This document shows positions 16,380 to 25,549 of a stretch of DNA of 64,000 nt, one piece after another. The notes beneath the pieces were generated by a model. That model was given only the letters and a program-made list of their open reading frames with translations. It was not told the origin of the DNA and searched no databases. The stretch is from an uncultured Eubacteriales bacterium (GTDB lineage: Bacteria; Bacillota; Clostridia; Peptostreptococcales; Anaerovoracaceae), in NCBI GenBank assembly GCA_902775345.1, contig CACYLW010000007.1, positions 160,096 to 224,095 of the forward strand, given 5' to 3'. A program made the translations under genes and the position numbers. Numbering within the stretch: position 1 is the first letter of the stretch; every line of letters begins with the position of its first letter.

Positions 16380-17614
16380 TCGGCAATGCCCTCCTCCTTG
16401 CCTGTTATTTTCTTCAATAATGTCACACACTCTATATGCTTGGTCATCGGAAAGTTGTCGTAGGCCTTTATAGATCTGATCTCATATCCATTGGCCCGGA
16501 AACTGTCAAGGTTGATGCAGAGAGTCTTCGGATTGCAGCTAACGTACACGATCTCATCGATACCATACTGACACAGCATTGCGACTGCCTTGTCATGGAT
16601 GCCTACGCGCGGCGGGTCCACTACTATCACATCCGGCTTTTCAGGGATCTCGTCAAGTTTCTCCTTTACATCCCCGCATATGTAGTGGCAGTTCGATATG
16701 CCGTTGAGCTCTGTATTTGAGCGCGCGGCTTCAATGGAATCCTCCACGATATCTATCCCGTAGACATCTTTGGCTTTTGAAGCCATGAGCTGTGATATGG
16801 TCCCTGTACCGCAGTAAAGATCATACACTGTCTTGCCGCTTACATCCGGCACTACCTCGAGGACATCGCTGTACAGCCTTTCGACTGCATCTATATTAGT
16901 CTGGAAGAACGCGAACGCCTTTACCCTGAACTTCAGGCCGAGGATCTCCTCATTATAGTAATCGCGACCCCATAAAACCTTGTGGCTTTCATCGATAACT
17001 GCATCTGCAAGACTGTCATTGAAAGTCCTCATTATACCGGTGATCTTCATTTCACCGGTATCCAAACCGAGCAGAGTGTCCCGGAAACCCTCCTCGTCGA
17101 AGAATGCATTGGAGCCGTTTGCCGCGCCGTCGCTGGCTGTCACTATGTTCACAAGAAGCTCATTCGTCCTGACCCCGCATCTCACAACGAGATTGCGCAG
17201 AAGTCCTTCATGCGTTTTGCGGTGGTACGGTCTGTACCCCCTGGAACGGCAAAATTCCAGCGCAGAGCGAAGAACTGTATTGAAAGGTCCCGGAACCAGC
17301 TGGCATTCATCTGTTGTTATTATGGACATCCAGCGGCCTTTATAGTGCATGCCGAGTTCGAGTTCTCCGCCCTTCTCGAGATCGCCGAATGTATACTCCA
17401 TCTTATTTCTGTAGCCGCCGGTGCATATCGCGGGCTCCATGCCGAGATAAACCGACTCGTCGATGTCGTGTTTACCAAGAAGGCGTCTTACAGACTTATC
17501 TTTCTGCCGGTATTGTTCGGCATAGTCCACCCCCTGATATATGCATCCGCCGCAATGTTCCGCTGCCGGACACAGCTTTTCAGTATTCAGTGTCACCGTA
17601 TCTTTTAATTCCAT
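16373..17614 (-). CDS. 23S rRNA (uracil-5-)-methyltransferase, RlmD/RumA-like
   Basis: This is an SAM-dependent m5U methyltransferase of 413 residues. CPAAEHCGGC near residues 15-24 plus a later Cys in TTDECQLV provide the four ligands of the family's iron-sulfur cluster. The SAM motif DLYCGTGTISQLMA is near 265-278. The catalytic motif DPPRVGI is near 335-341, followed by YVSCNP with the nucleophilic cysteine. Start at ATG 17614 is preferred over an in-frame TTG seven codons upstream because all homology begins after it; the ribosome site is weak (AAAGAG). Whether it targets U747/U1939 of 23S rRNA or tRNA cannot be fixed from sequence. Confidence 0.9.
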   Translation of the reverse strand: MELKDTVTLNTEKLCPAAEHCGGCIYQGVDYAEQYRQKDKSVRRLLGKHDIDESVYLGMEPAICTGGYRNKMEYTFGDLEKGGELELGMHYKGRWMSIITTDECQLVPGPFNTVLRSALEFCRSRGYRPYHRKTHEGLLRNLVVRCGVRTNELLVNIVTASDGAANGSNAFFDEEGFRDTLLGLDTGEMKITGIMRTFNDSLADAVIDESHKVLWGRDYYNEEILGLKFRVKAFAFFQTNIDAVERLYSDVLEVVPDVSGKTVYDLYCGTGTISQLMASKAKDVYGIDIVEDSIEAARSNTELNGISNCHYICGDVKEKLDEIPEKPDVIVVDPPRVGIHDKAVAMLCQYGIDEIVYVSCNPKTLCINLDSFRANGYEIRSIKAYDNFPMTKHIECVTLLKKITGKEEGIAEC

Positions 17615-17639
17615 TATTATCTCTTTCTGTCGCAATAGT

Positions 17640-17679
17640 AAAAAGCAGGCGCATGAAAAATTATCTCACGCGCCAGCTG

Positions 17680-17680
<1 letters not shown>
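17640..17680 (-). terminator. Rho-independent terminator after tgt
   Basis: On the minus strand GGCGCGTGA pairs with TCATGCGCC (one G-U pair) around an AT-rich loop, followed by TGCTTTTTAC. It directly follows the tgt stop codon. Confidence 0.8.
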
Positions 17681-18813
<1,133 letters not shown>

Positions 18814-19959
18814 CTATTTTATAAGCATGGCGTCGCCGTAACTGAAGAACCTGTATTTCTCCTTTACTGCTATATCGTAAGCCTTCAGTATCTCATTACG
18901 GTCATAAAGAGCTGAAATAAGCATGAGCAGAGTGGATTTAGGCAGATGGAAGTTGGTGATCAGGGCATCAACTATCTTGAATTCATATCCAGGATAGATG
19001 AAGATGCCCGTAGATGTCTGTCCGGCCTTCACCCTGAACATCCTGGCTGTGGAATTCATGCCTGAAAACGGCTGGAAAGGCATTCCGGCCATGCTCTCCA
19101 GTGTTCTGGTCGAAGTCGTGCCTACGGAGATGATTCGTCCTCCGCGCTCGATCGTTTCATTTATGATCGCAGCGTTCTCTTCGTCTATGGAGCACTCCTC
19201 GAAATGCATCCTGTGGTCTTCTATGTTTTCGACCTTTACAGGTCTGAAAGTGCCTATGCCTACGTGGAGAGTCACATAAGCAATGCGCACGCCCTTCTCA
19301 GCAGCTTTTGCCAGAAGGTCTTTTGTGAAATGGAGTCCGGCAGTCGGAGCCGCGACCGAACCGTCAATACGGCTGTAGACAGTCTGGTACATCTCCTTAT
19401 CGTCATCGTTTGCTGCTCTCGTAATATAAGGCGGAAGCGGCATTGAGCCTATCTCTTCAAGCCGTTCCATGAAGATGCCGTCATACTCAAACTCCACCAG
19501 CCTTGTGCCGTTATCCTTGTCATGTATGTTAAGGATATGCGCCCTGAAGGGCTGTTCGATACCGTTCACAAGAGTATATCCTTCTTCAGGCTTTTCACAT
19601 CCGGCCGGAACCGTATCAGTCTTTCCGGCAAGTATCACGGTATCGCCTTCGTGAAGACGTTTTCCCGGTTTTACCATGCATTCCCATCTGTCGCCTTCTA
19701 TACGCTTGATCAGCAGAAGTTCGATATGGGCGCCTGTTCCCTGCTTAAGTCCGTACATTCTGGCAGGGATGACTCTGGAGTCATTCAGCACCAGGCAGTC
19801 TCCCGGGTTAAGGTATTCAAGAATATCGTAAAAATGACGGTGTTCAACCGTCTTTTCACGTCTGTCGAGGACCATGAGCCTGCATCCGTCTCTCTGTTCG
19901 AGCGGTGACTGGGCTATCAGTTCCTCAGGAAGATAATAATCAAAATCGTCAAGTCTCAT
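18814..19959 (-). CDS. queA: S-adenosylmethionine:tRNA ribosyltransferase-isomerase
   Basis: Builds epoxyqueuosine on tRNA by transferring the ribosyl part of SAM to the 7-deazaguanine base put in by Tgt. The protein reads [20 protein letters not shown] at its start, and has [13 protein letters not shown] (about 57-69), GSMPLPPYI (about 171-179) and [12 protein letters not shown] (about 204-215), all QueA hallmarks. At 381 residues it is about 30-40 longer than usual; the extra segment is near residues 105-140 between the first beta domain strands. It overlaps the ruvB stop by 1 bp. Confidence 0.95.
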   Translation of the reverse strand: MRLDDFDYYLPEELIAQSPLEQRDGCRLMVLDRREKTVEHRHFYDILEYLNPGDCLVLNDSRVIPARMYGLKQGTGAHIELLLIKRIEGDRWECMVKPGKRLHEGDTVILAGKTDTVPAGCEKPEEGYTLVNGIEQPFRAHILNIHDKDNGTRLVEFEYDGIFMERLEEIGSMPLPPYITRAANDDDKEMYQTVYSRIDGSVAAPTAGLHFTKDLLAKAAEKGVRIAYVTLHVGIGTFRPVKVENIEDHRMHFEECSIDEENAAIINETIERGGRIISVGTTSTRTLESMAGMPFQPFSGMNSTARMFRVKAGQTSTGIFIYPGYEFKIVDALITNFHLPKSTLLMLISALYDRNEILKAYDIAVKEKYRFFSYGDAMLIK

Positions 19960-21023
19960 TATTCGATGTCCATCCGGAGCTGCTCCGTCTCAGGCTCCTT
20001 ATATAAGCCGAGCATCCCCATGTGTTCGTATGCAGCGCGCGATGCTACTCTGCCCTTCTGGGTCCTGTAGATCAGGCCTGCCTGTATAAGGTAAGGTTCA
20101 TTTGCGTCTTCGATCGTGACTCTCTCTTCACCTATGGCCGAAGCGATGGTCTCAATGCCGACCGGGCCTCCGTTGAACCCTTTTATTATCGTTGTAAGTA
20201 TGTCTCTGTCAAGCTTCTCAAGGCCAAGTTCATCTACGCCGAGAGCGTCAAGAGCTTTCATTGTGATATCGATGTCTATATCTCCGTCAGAAATAACGGA
20301 TGAGAAATCCCTCACTCGCTTGATCAGCCTGTTTCCGATACGCGGCGTACCTCTCGAGCGCCTTGCTATCTCGTCAAGGGAATCCTCATCTATCGATGCT
20401 CCCAGAACATTCGCCGTTCTCCTCAAAATTTCCTTTATTTCTGCAGGAGTATAGAATTCAAACTTCTCTACGATGCCGAACCTGTCTCTGAGCGGTCCTG
20501 AAAGGCTTCCGGCACGGGTGGTCGCTCCGATCAGGGTGAACTTTGCGATGTCTATCCTGAGCGATCTGGCGGCAGGACCCTTGCCGATGATTATGTCAAG
20601 AACATAGTCTTCCATAGCGGAATAAAGGACTTCCTCGACCGAACGGTTAAGCCTGTGGATCTCATCAATGAAGAGAACGTCATTATCGTTCAGATTCGTA
20701 AGTATTGCTGCGAGATCGCCGGCTCTCCCTATGGCCGGGCCGGATGTGATCTTTATATCCACGCCCATTTCATTTGCTATGATGCCTGCGAGAGTTGTTT
20801 TGCCGAGTCCCGGAGGTCCGTAGAACAGCACGTGATCAAGAGGCTCGCCTCTCATCTTGGCCGCCTCGATATATATAGACAGATTATCTTTGGCTGCCGT
20901 CTGTCCGCAGTACTCACTCAGATACTGAGGCCTGAGTGTCATTTCGCCAGCCAGCTCGCCGGGTGTTGCTTTAGTCTGTGTTACTCTGTTGTCCATTTGA
21001 TCTGCGTTATCCTCGATATGCAC
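19959..21023 (-). CDS. ruvB: Holliday junction branch migration ATPase RuvB
   Basis: Hexameric AAA+ motor of the RuvAB complex. The 354 residues show the RuvB start [12 protein letters not shown] (about 31-42), Walker [14 protein letters not shown] (about 70-82), Walker B FIDEIHRL, sensor [10 protein letters not shown], and the C-terminal winged-helix with GPVGIETIA. The initiation codon is probably the ATG at 21023; a second ATG nine codons later is possible. Follows ruvA by 15 bp. Confidence 0.96.
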   Translation of the reverse strand: MHIEDNADQMDNRVTQTKATPGELAGEMTLRPQYLSEYCGQTAAKDNLSIYIEAAKMRGEPLDHVLFYGPPGLGKTTLAGIIANEMGVDIKITSGPAIGRAGDLAAILTNLNDNDVLFIDEIHRLNRSVEEVLYSAMEDYVLDIIIGKGPAARSLRIDIAKFTLIGATTRAGSLSGPLRDRFGIVEKFEFYTPAEIKEILRRTANVLGASIDEDSLDEIARRSRGTPRIGNRLIKRVRDFSSVISDGDIDIDITMKALDALGVDELGLEKLDRDILTTIIKGFNGGPVGIETIASAIGEERVTIEDANEPYLIQAGLIYRTQKGRVASRAAYEHMGMLGLYKEPETEQLRMDIE

Positions 21024-21038
21024 TGGTATTTATAAGCT

Positions 21039-21644
21039 TTACAGCAGGAATTTCAGTGATTTCTTCACATACTCTTCTGCGCTGAGGTCATCATCAGGTA
21101 CCGAAGCAACTGCTGATTCCGCTTCTTTCTTGCTGTATCCGAGAGTCGTAAGAGCAATGACAGCTTCGCCTCTCTCTCCGCTGCCCGGAGCGGCTGAAGG
21201 AGCGATTCCTCCGCTGATCTCGGCTCCGTCGAACGGCAGTGCGGATACTTTATCCTTAAGTTCAAGTATTACTCTCTCAGCCGTCTTTTTTCCTACGCCC
21301 GGAGCCATCGCGATGGATGCAGCGTCTCCTGCGGAGATCACTGACTTTATCTGATTAGGAGTGCCCAGTGACATGATCGCAAGACCCGCCTTAGGACCTA
21401 CTCCCTTTACGGTTATGAGCTGCTCAAAAAGAGCGAGCGCATCTGCGTCCGCGAATCCGAACAGAGCCATGCCGTCTTCCTTTACCTGCATGTAAGTGTA
21501 GACGCACACTTCATCCCCTTCACGCGCCGTAAGAAGGCTGCTGGTATCTGAGACATTGACCCTGAAGCCTATCCCGCCCGAGGTCTCAATGATCATTGAA
21601 CCTGATTCGTAATAAAGATATTGTCCCCTGAGAAATCTGATCAT
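21039..21644 (-). CDS. ruvA: Holliday junction binding protein RuvA
   Basis: This DNA-binding subunit guides RuvB at four-way junctions. The 201-residue protein has the N-terminal OB fold (MIRFLRGQYLYYESGSMIIE), a first helix-hairpin-helix with GVGPKAGLAIM (about 79-89) and a second with GVGKKTAERVILELKDK (about 114-130). A flexible Ala/Gly/Ser linker leads to the C-terminal UBA-like domain (VIALTTLGYSKKEAESAV), which binds RuvB. Lies between ruvC and ruvB. Confidence 0.95.
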   Translation of the reverse strand: MIRFLRGQYLYYESGSMIIETSGGIGFRVNVSDTSSLLTAREGDEVCVYTYMQVKEDGMALFGFADADALALFEQLITVKGVGPKAGLAIMSLGTPNQIKSVISAGDAASIAMAPGVGKKTAERVILELKDKVSALPFDGAEISGGIAPSAAPGSGERGEAVIALTTLGYSKKEAESAVASVPDDDLSAEEYVKKSLKFLL

Positions 21645-21675
21645 ATTTCGTTTCCCTTTTATCTATATGAATTGC

Positions 21676-22173
21676 TCAGCGCTTCTGAAAAGCCGCCAGC
21701 CTGCCGCCCGCGTGATGCGCGTGGCATATTGCCGCAGCAAGAGCGTCAGCGGTATCATCCGGCTTCGGCACTTCAGACAGATTGAGTATCATCTTTACCA
21801 TCGTCTGAACCTGCTTTTTATCCGCTCTGCCGTAACCCGTCAGCGATGATTTTATCTGTAGAGGTGTATATTCCGATATCTTTATACCGGATTTTGCGCA
21901 CGCAAGAAGCGCCATGCCCCTTGCTTCACCTACCATGATAGCCGTAGTTGCGTTGGTGTTGTAGAAGAGTTCTTCTATGGACGCTTCATCAGGCTTGTAC
22001 TCCCCGATGATCCGGCTTAACTCATCGTATAAAATCATCAGCCGTTCCTCATTCGGGGTGTGCGCTTCAGTAGTGATTGAACCGTACGCGACAGGCGTAA
22101 ACTTGCTGCCTCTATAGTCTACTATTCCGTAACCCATTATGGCATAGCCAGGGTCAATTCCAAGTATCCTCAT
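21676..22173 (-). CDS. ruvC: Crossover junction endodeoxyribonuclease RuvC
   Basis: This Holliday junction resolvase has an RNase H fold and 165 residues. [12 protein letters not shown] (5-16) carries the first catalytic Asp, [11 protein letters not shown] the catalytic Glu (about 67), and [18 protein letters not shown] the C-terminal Asp pair with His. First gene of the ruvCAB-queA-tgt operon. The 232 bp upstream, shared with divergent argR, contain AT-rich sequence but I could not pick out a clear promoter for this side. Confidence 0.95.
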   Translation of the reverse strand: MRILGIDPGYAIMGYGIVDYRGSKFTPVAYGSITTEAHTPNEERLMILYDELSRIIGEYKPDEASIEELFYNTNATTAIMVGEARGMALLACAKSGIKISEYTPLQIKSSLTGYGRADKKQVQTMVKMILNLSEVPKPDDTADALAAAICHAHHAGGRLAAFQKR

Positions 22174-22340
22174 GCATTGGATTTTACCATTTTTACTATA
22201 TATTGTCTATGTTCGTTTTTTGTTCTTTTTTTGCCGGGGACGGCCTGTTCATTGTGCCCTGTATCACAAAACACAGATCGGACGATTCTGTGCTGTATTT
22301 GCCCGATATCCTGCATAATAATCACTTTTTTCTTTATTTA

Positions 22341-22369
22341 TTCATAATAGCGTATTTTTATGCTATAAT
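22341..22369 (+). promoter_or_regulatory. Promoter of argR-recN
   Basis: TTCATA (22341-22346), 17 bp, TATAAT (22364-22369), with an extended -10 TG one base before it. ATTCAT around the -35 element resembles half of an ARG box, so autoregulation by ArgR is possible but not shown. Confidence 0.65.
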
Positions 22370-22405
22370 ACTCGAGTAATTATAATCCGGTAAACGGAGG
22401 CAGAC

Positions 22406-22864
22406 ATGAGACTTTCAAGACAAAACAAGATCCTTGAGATAATCAAGACACATGATGTGGAGACGCAGGATCAGCTCCTCAACCTTCTGCGTGAGGCAGG
22501 CTACAGCGTAACACAGGCTACGGTATCGAGAGACATGCGTGAGCTCCAGCTCGTTAAAGGACAAGGCAAGGACGGCCGATACAGATACACATCCGGCAAT
22601 TACGAGAACCGTCCTATTTCGGACCGCTTTATCAAGATATTCAGAGAGACCATCCTTTCGTATGCCTGTGCCCAGAATCTTATTGTAGTAAAAACGCTCC
22701 CGGGCTGTGCAGGTGCTGCCGGTGAGGCTATCGACACCCTCAGCCTCGAGCACATGGTAGGTTCGGTTTGCGGCGACAACACCATGCTTGTCATCGTGGA
22801 TAAAGAAGAAAACGTTCCGTATATCACAGCTGAATTCGACAGAGTAATGAACTCCAACGAATAG
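22406..22864 (+). CDS. argR: Arginine repressor ArgR/AhrC
   Basis: Arginine-responsive hexameric repressor and activator, 152 residues. The N-terminal winged helix includes TQDQLLNLLREAG and TQATVSRDMREL (about 36-47), the recognition helix. The C-terminal oligomerisation and arginine-binding domain has LPGCAGAAGEAID (about 99-111) and GSVCGDNTMLVI, with the GDNT acidic residue. It lies 5 bp upstream of recN, the standard Firmicutes pairing, and is preceded by GGAGG. Confidence 0.95.
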   Translation: MRLSRQNKILEIIKTHDVETQDQLLNLLREAGYSVTQATVSRDMRELQLVKGQGKDGRYRYTSGNYENRPISDRFIKIFRETILSYACAQNLIVVKTLPGCAGAAGEAIDTLSLEHMVGSVCGDNTMLVIVDKEENVPYITAEFDRVMNSNE

Positions 22865-22869
22865 AACAA

Positions 22870-24504
22870 ATGATAGACCGTATTGAGATAGACAATTTCG
22901 CGACCATAGAGCACCTTTCATTTGATCTGGGTGCCGGTCTTAATGTAATCACAGGTGAAACAGGAGCCGGTAAATCCGTGCTGATCACAGCTATCAGCAC
23001 CGTGCTCGGCGACAGAGCCGACACATCCATGGTGCGGACAGGCTCGGGCAAAGCTTTTATTCAGATCGCAGGTACAAGAAATGATGAAGAAGTCGTGATA
23101 TCACGCGAAATACTTGCCGGCGGCAAATCAGTATCCAAGCTCAATGGCGAGATGGTGACTCTTGGCCAGCTCCGCAGCTTCTGCAGAGACTGGATCGACA
23201 TACACGGGCAGTACGACAATCAGCAGATACTTGATCCTGAAAATCACATACACATAACCGACAGTTATCACAGCGATGTGTTATCACCGGAACTTGAAAA
23301 GCTGCGCACCTGCTATGAAGAGTACAAGGCCGCCCAAAAAGAGTACGAAGATCTTCTGAAAGCCGAAGCAAACGCAGCCCAGCAGCAGGATTACTACAGA
23401 TTCGAATATAAATATATCAGTGACCTGAACCTCTATGCCGGTGAGGACGAGGAACTGCAGAACCGCCTGGAGATGATGAAGAACAGTTCCAGGATCTTTC
23501 AGAGCGTGCGTTCTTCGTACGATATCCTCCAGGGTACCGGATACGAAGGCGGTCCTTCCCTGCTTGACGAACTTAGCCGGGTGGCTTCTGATCTCAGCGA
23601 TATTGGCAATTACAGCGATCAGATCTCTTCCATGGCTTCACAGGCATATGATGCTTATTACTCACTGGACGATATCTCCTCTGGTCTCCGTGAGCTCCTC
23701 TCCTCTCTCAATTTCTCTGAGCAGGACATGGACGAAGTATCCGGCCGTCTTGCAGTGATCGAGGATGCAAAGCGGAAGTACCGTAAATCAGTCGAAGAGA
23801 TCATTGAATTCAGGGACGAGCTCCGGAGCAGGCTCGAGATGATGCAGAACTTCGACAGCGAAAAGAAAAAGCTGGCAGATACTGCGCACAAAAAATATTC
23901 TGCTCTCGAGGTGCAGGCTGAACATGTCAGCGAGCTGAGGCATGTGATCGCTTCGAGACTGGAGTCGGCGATAATAAAGGAACTTAACGACCTTGAATTC
24001 GCAAATTCGGAGTTCAGTATCGACATAAGCAAGCTGGATGAGATCGGACCTCTCGGCTTCGATAAGGTTGAATTCCTTATCTCTACAAATCCCGGGGATC
24101 CTCTCATGCCTCTGACAAAGATCGCTTCAGGTGGTGAGATCTCAAGGATAATGCTCGCCTTCAAGGATATAATCGGAGAGACCGACCGTGTTGAAACAAT
24201 GATTTTTGACGAGATCGATACGGGAATCAGCGGTCATACCGCACTTGTAGTCGGCAGAAAGCTTTCAGGGATAGCAGAGCACAGGCAGATAATATCCGTT
24301 ACGCACCTTCCGCAGATTGCCGCTTATGGAGACAATAATTATCTTATCAGCAAGTCGATCGATAACGAAAAATCATATACAAGCATCGATCACCTTGACG
24401 ATGAATCCAAGGTCCGCATGATCGCAACGCTTTTCAGCGGTTCATCAGACAGCGAAAATGCGCTCGAAGCCGCGCGTGAGCTTATAATATCAGCAGGCAA
24501 ATAA
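22870..24504 (+). CDS. recN: DNA repair protein RecN
   Basis: SMC-like ATPase that acts early in double-strand break repair. The 544 residues have Walker A GETGAGKSVLI (about 31-41), two long coiled-coil regions (about 150-380) rich in Glu/Lys/Leu, and the C-terminal half of the ATPase with ASGGEISRIMLAFK signature (about 419-432) and Walker B MIFDEIDTGISG. Only 5 bp separate it from argR. It ends facing holA; a hairpin between them serves the holA side. Confidence 0.95.
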   Translation: MIDRIEIDNFATIEHLSFDLGAGLNVITGETGAGKSVLITAISTVLGDRADTSMVRTGSGKAFIQIAGTRNDEEVVISREILAGGKSVSKLNGEMVTLGQLRSFCRDWIDIHGQYDNQQILDPENHIHITDSYHSDVLSPELEKLRTCYEEYKAAQKEYEDLLKAEANAAQQQDYYRFEYKYISDLNLYAGEDEELQNRLEMMKNSSRIFQSVRSSYDILQGTGYEGGPSLLDELSRVASDLSDIGNYSDQISSMASQAYDAYYSLDDISSGLRELLSSLNFSEQDMDEVSGRLAVIEDAKRKYRKSVEEIIEFRDELRSRLEMMQNFDSEKKKLADTAHKKYSALEVQAEHVSELRHVIASRLESAIIKELNDLEFANSEFSIDISKLDEIGPLGFDKVEFLISTNPGDPLMPLTKIASGGEISRIMLAFKDIIGETDRVETMIFDEIDTGISGHTALVVGRKLSGIAEHRQIISVTHLPQIAAYGDNNYLISKSIDNEKSYTSIDHLDDESKVRMIATLFSGSSDSENALEAARELIISAGK

Positions 24505-24530
24505 AAAAAGCCTGCCGTCATGGGCAGGCT
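24502..24530 (-). terminator. Terminator of holA, overlapping its last codons
   Basis: On the minus strand AGCCTGCC/GGCAGGCT (8 bp, 6-nt loop) is followed by TTTTTTTATT. The first arm and the loop contain the final codons and TGA stop of holA. Confidence 0.9.
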
Positions 24531-25543
24531 GAGATCGCTATGAGTTCCAGGGCAACATCTTTATCGATGTTGCCTCTTTTTATGTCTCTGTCAGTGTTGT
24601 ATAGTTCTGTGAGTATCTTTCCTATACGTCTTTTGCTGTATCTTCCAGCAGCATTGAAAGCACGTTTGAATCTGAATTCGTTCACTCCGGTCTTCTTTGC
24701 CATCTGGGATATGCTGTAGCCTTTTTCATTGAGTTCAAGTGCGTCATACATGATCTCAAACTGCTTTGTCAGCAGGGCCAGCACCGCCATTGAACCGTCG
24801 TCATCACGTATGATGGCTTCCGCTGTTGCCAGAGCTTTGCCTCTGTCTCCGGCTACAAGCGCGTCGACCAGGCCAAATACGAATCTGTCGCTGTCCCCTA
24901 TCAGTATTTCATCTATCAGCTGGGCGCTTATGGAGTCTCCGCTGCCGGCTCTGACTATCTTGTCAGTATCCTTTTCAAGCTGTGCAAGATCATACAGGCT
25001 GCCTTTATTGTAATAGCCTGTCACATCTATCATATGCTCCAGCTCACGCCTTGCGATCATCTTACCTGCCGTATGCACGCGCTTGGTTATGAATGACTTG
25101 AGGTCGACGCGCTCAAGACGCGCGAATTCATATGCGCCGCATGCCTTCGCAAGTTTCTTTCCATACGCTGTGAGGTCAGGAGAATACCTGCTTTCAAGCA
25201 CGAATATTACCACCGAGGAATCCTGCGGGCCTGATGCAAAGCTCAGGAGTTCGTCAGCGTTTACATCGGCTGACTTTCTGTACAGCGGAAGATAATTGCG
25301 TACCACAACTACCCTCTTTTCGGAGAACATCGAATATGCCCTTGCCTGAGCCATTATATCTGCAGCGGTTATCTGCTCCCCTTCAAGATGTATCAGGTCT
25401 ATGTCCCGGGAGTCTTCGTCAACGTATTCGTTCACGATGCTGTCTACCGCCCAGTTCATTAGAAAGTCTTCCGCTCCGTAAAAAAGCAGAACATCTTTCA
25501 GTATTCCTTTTTTCCTGTCGTTTACGAAATCCTTGTAAGCCAT
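24518..25543 (-). CDS. holA: DNA polymerase III subunit delta
   Basis: Delta subunit of the clamp loader that opens the beta clamp. The 341-residue protein follows the HolA layout: an N-terminal domain with LLFYGAEDFLMNWAVDSI (about 19-36), the AAA-like fold without Walker A, the central SLYDLAQLEKD segment, and a C-terminal helical collar with ELYNTDRDIKRG (about 318-329). Its last codons are part of the terminator. It lies 7 bp after comEC, the same pairing as comEC-yqeN in Bacillus. Confidence 0.93.
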   Translation of the reverse strand: MAYKDFVNDRKKGILKDVLLFYGAEDFLMNWAVDSIVNEYVDEDSRDIDLIHLEGEQITAADIMAQARAYSMFSEKRVVVVRNYLPLYRKSADVNADELLSFASGPQDSSVVIFVLESRYSPDLTAYGKKLAKACGAYEFARLERVDLKSFITKRVHTAGKMIARRELEHMIDVTGYYNKGSLYDLAQLEKDTDKIVRAGSGDSISAQLIDEILIGDSDRFVFGLVDALVAGDRGKALATAEAIIRDDDGSMAVLALLTKQFEIMYDALELNEKGYSISQMAKKTGVNEFRFKRAFNAAGRYSKRRIGKILTELYNTDRDIKRGNIDKDVALELIAISACP

Positions 25544-25549
25544 CGCAGT

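Noticed and set aside
22174-22405. Possible small RNA or riboswitch between ruvC and argR
   Set aside because: Only a 6-bp CACAGA/TCTGTG hairpin and a GCCG/CGGC hairpin are seen; no known riboswitch core or terminator.
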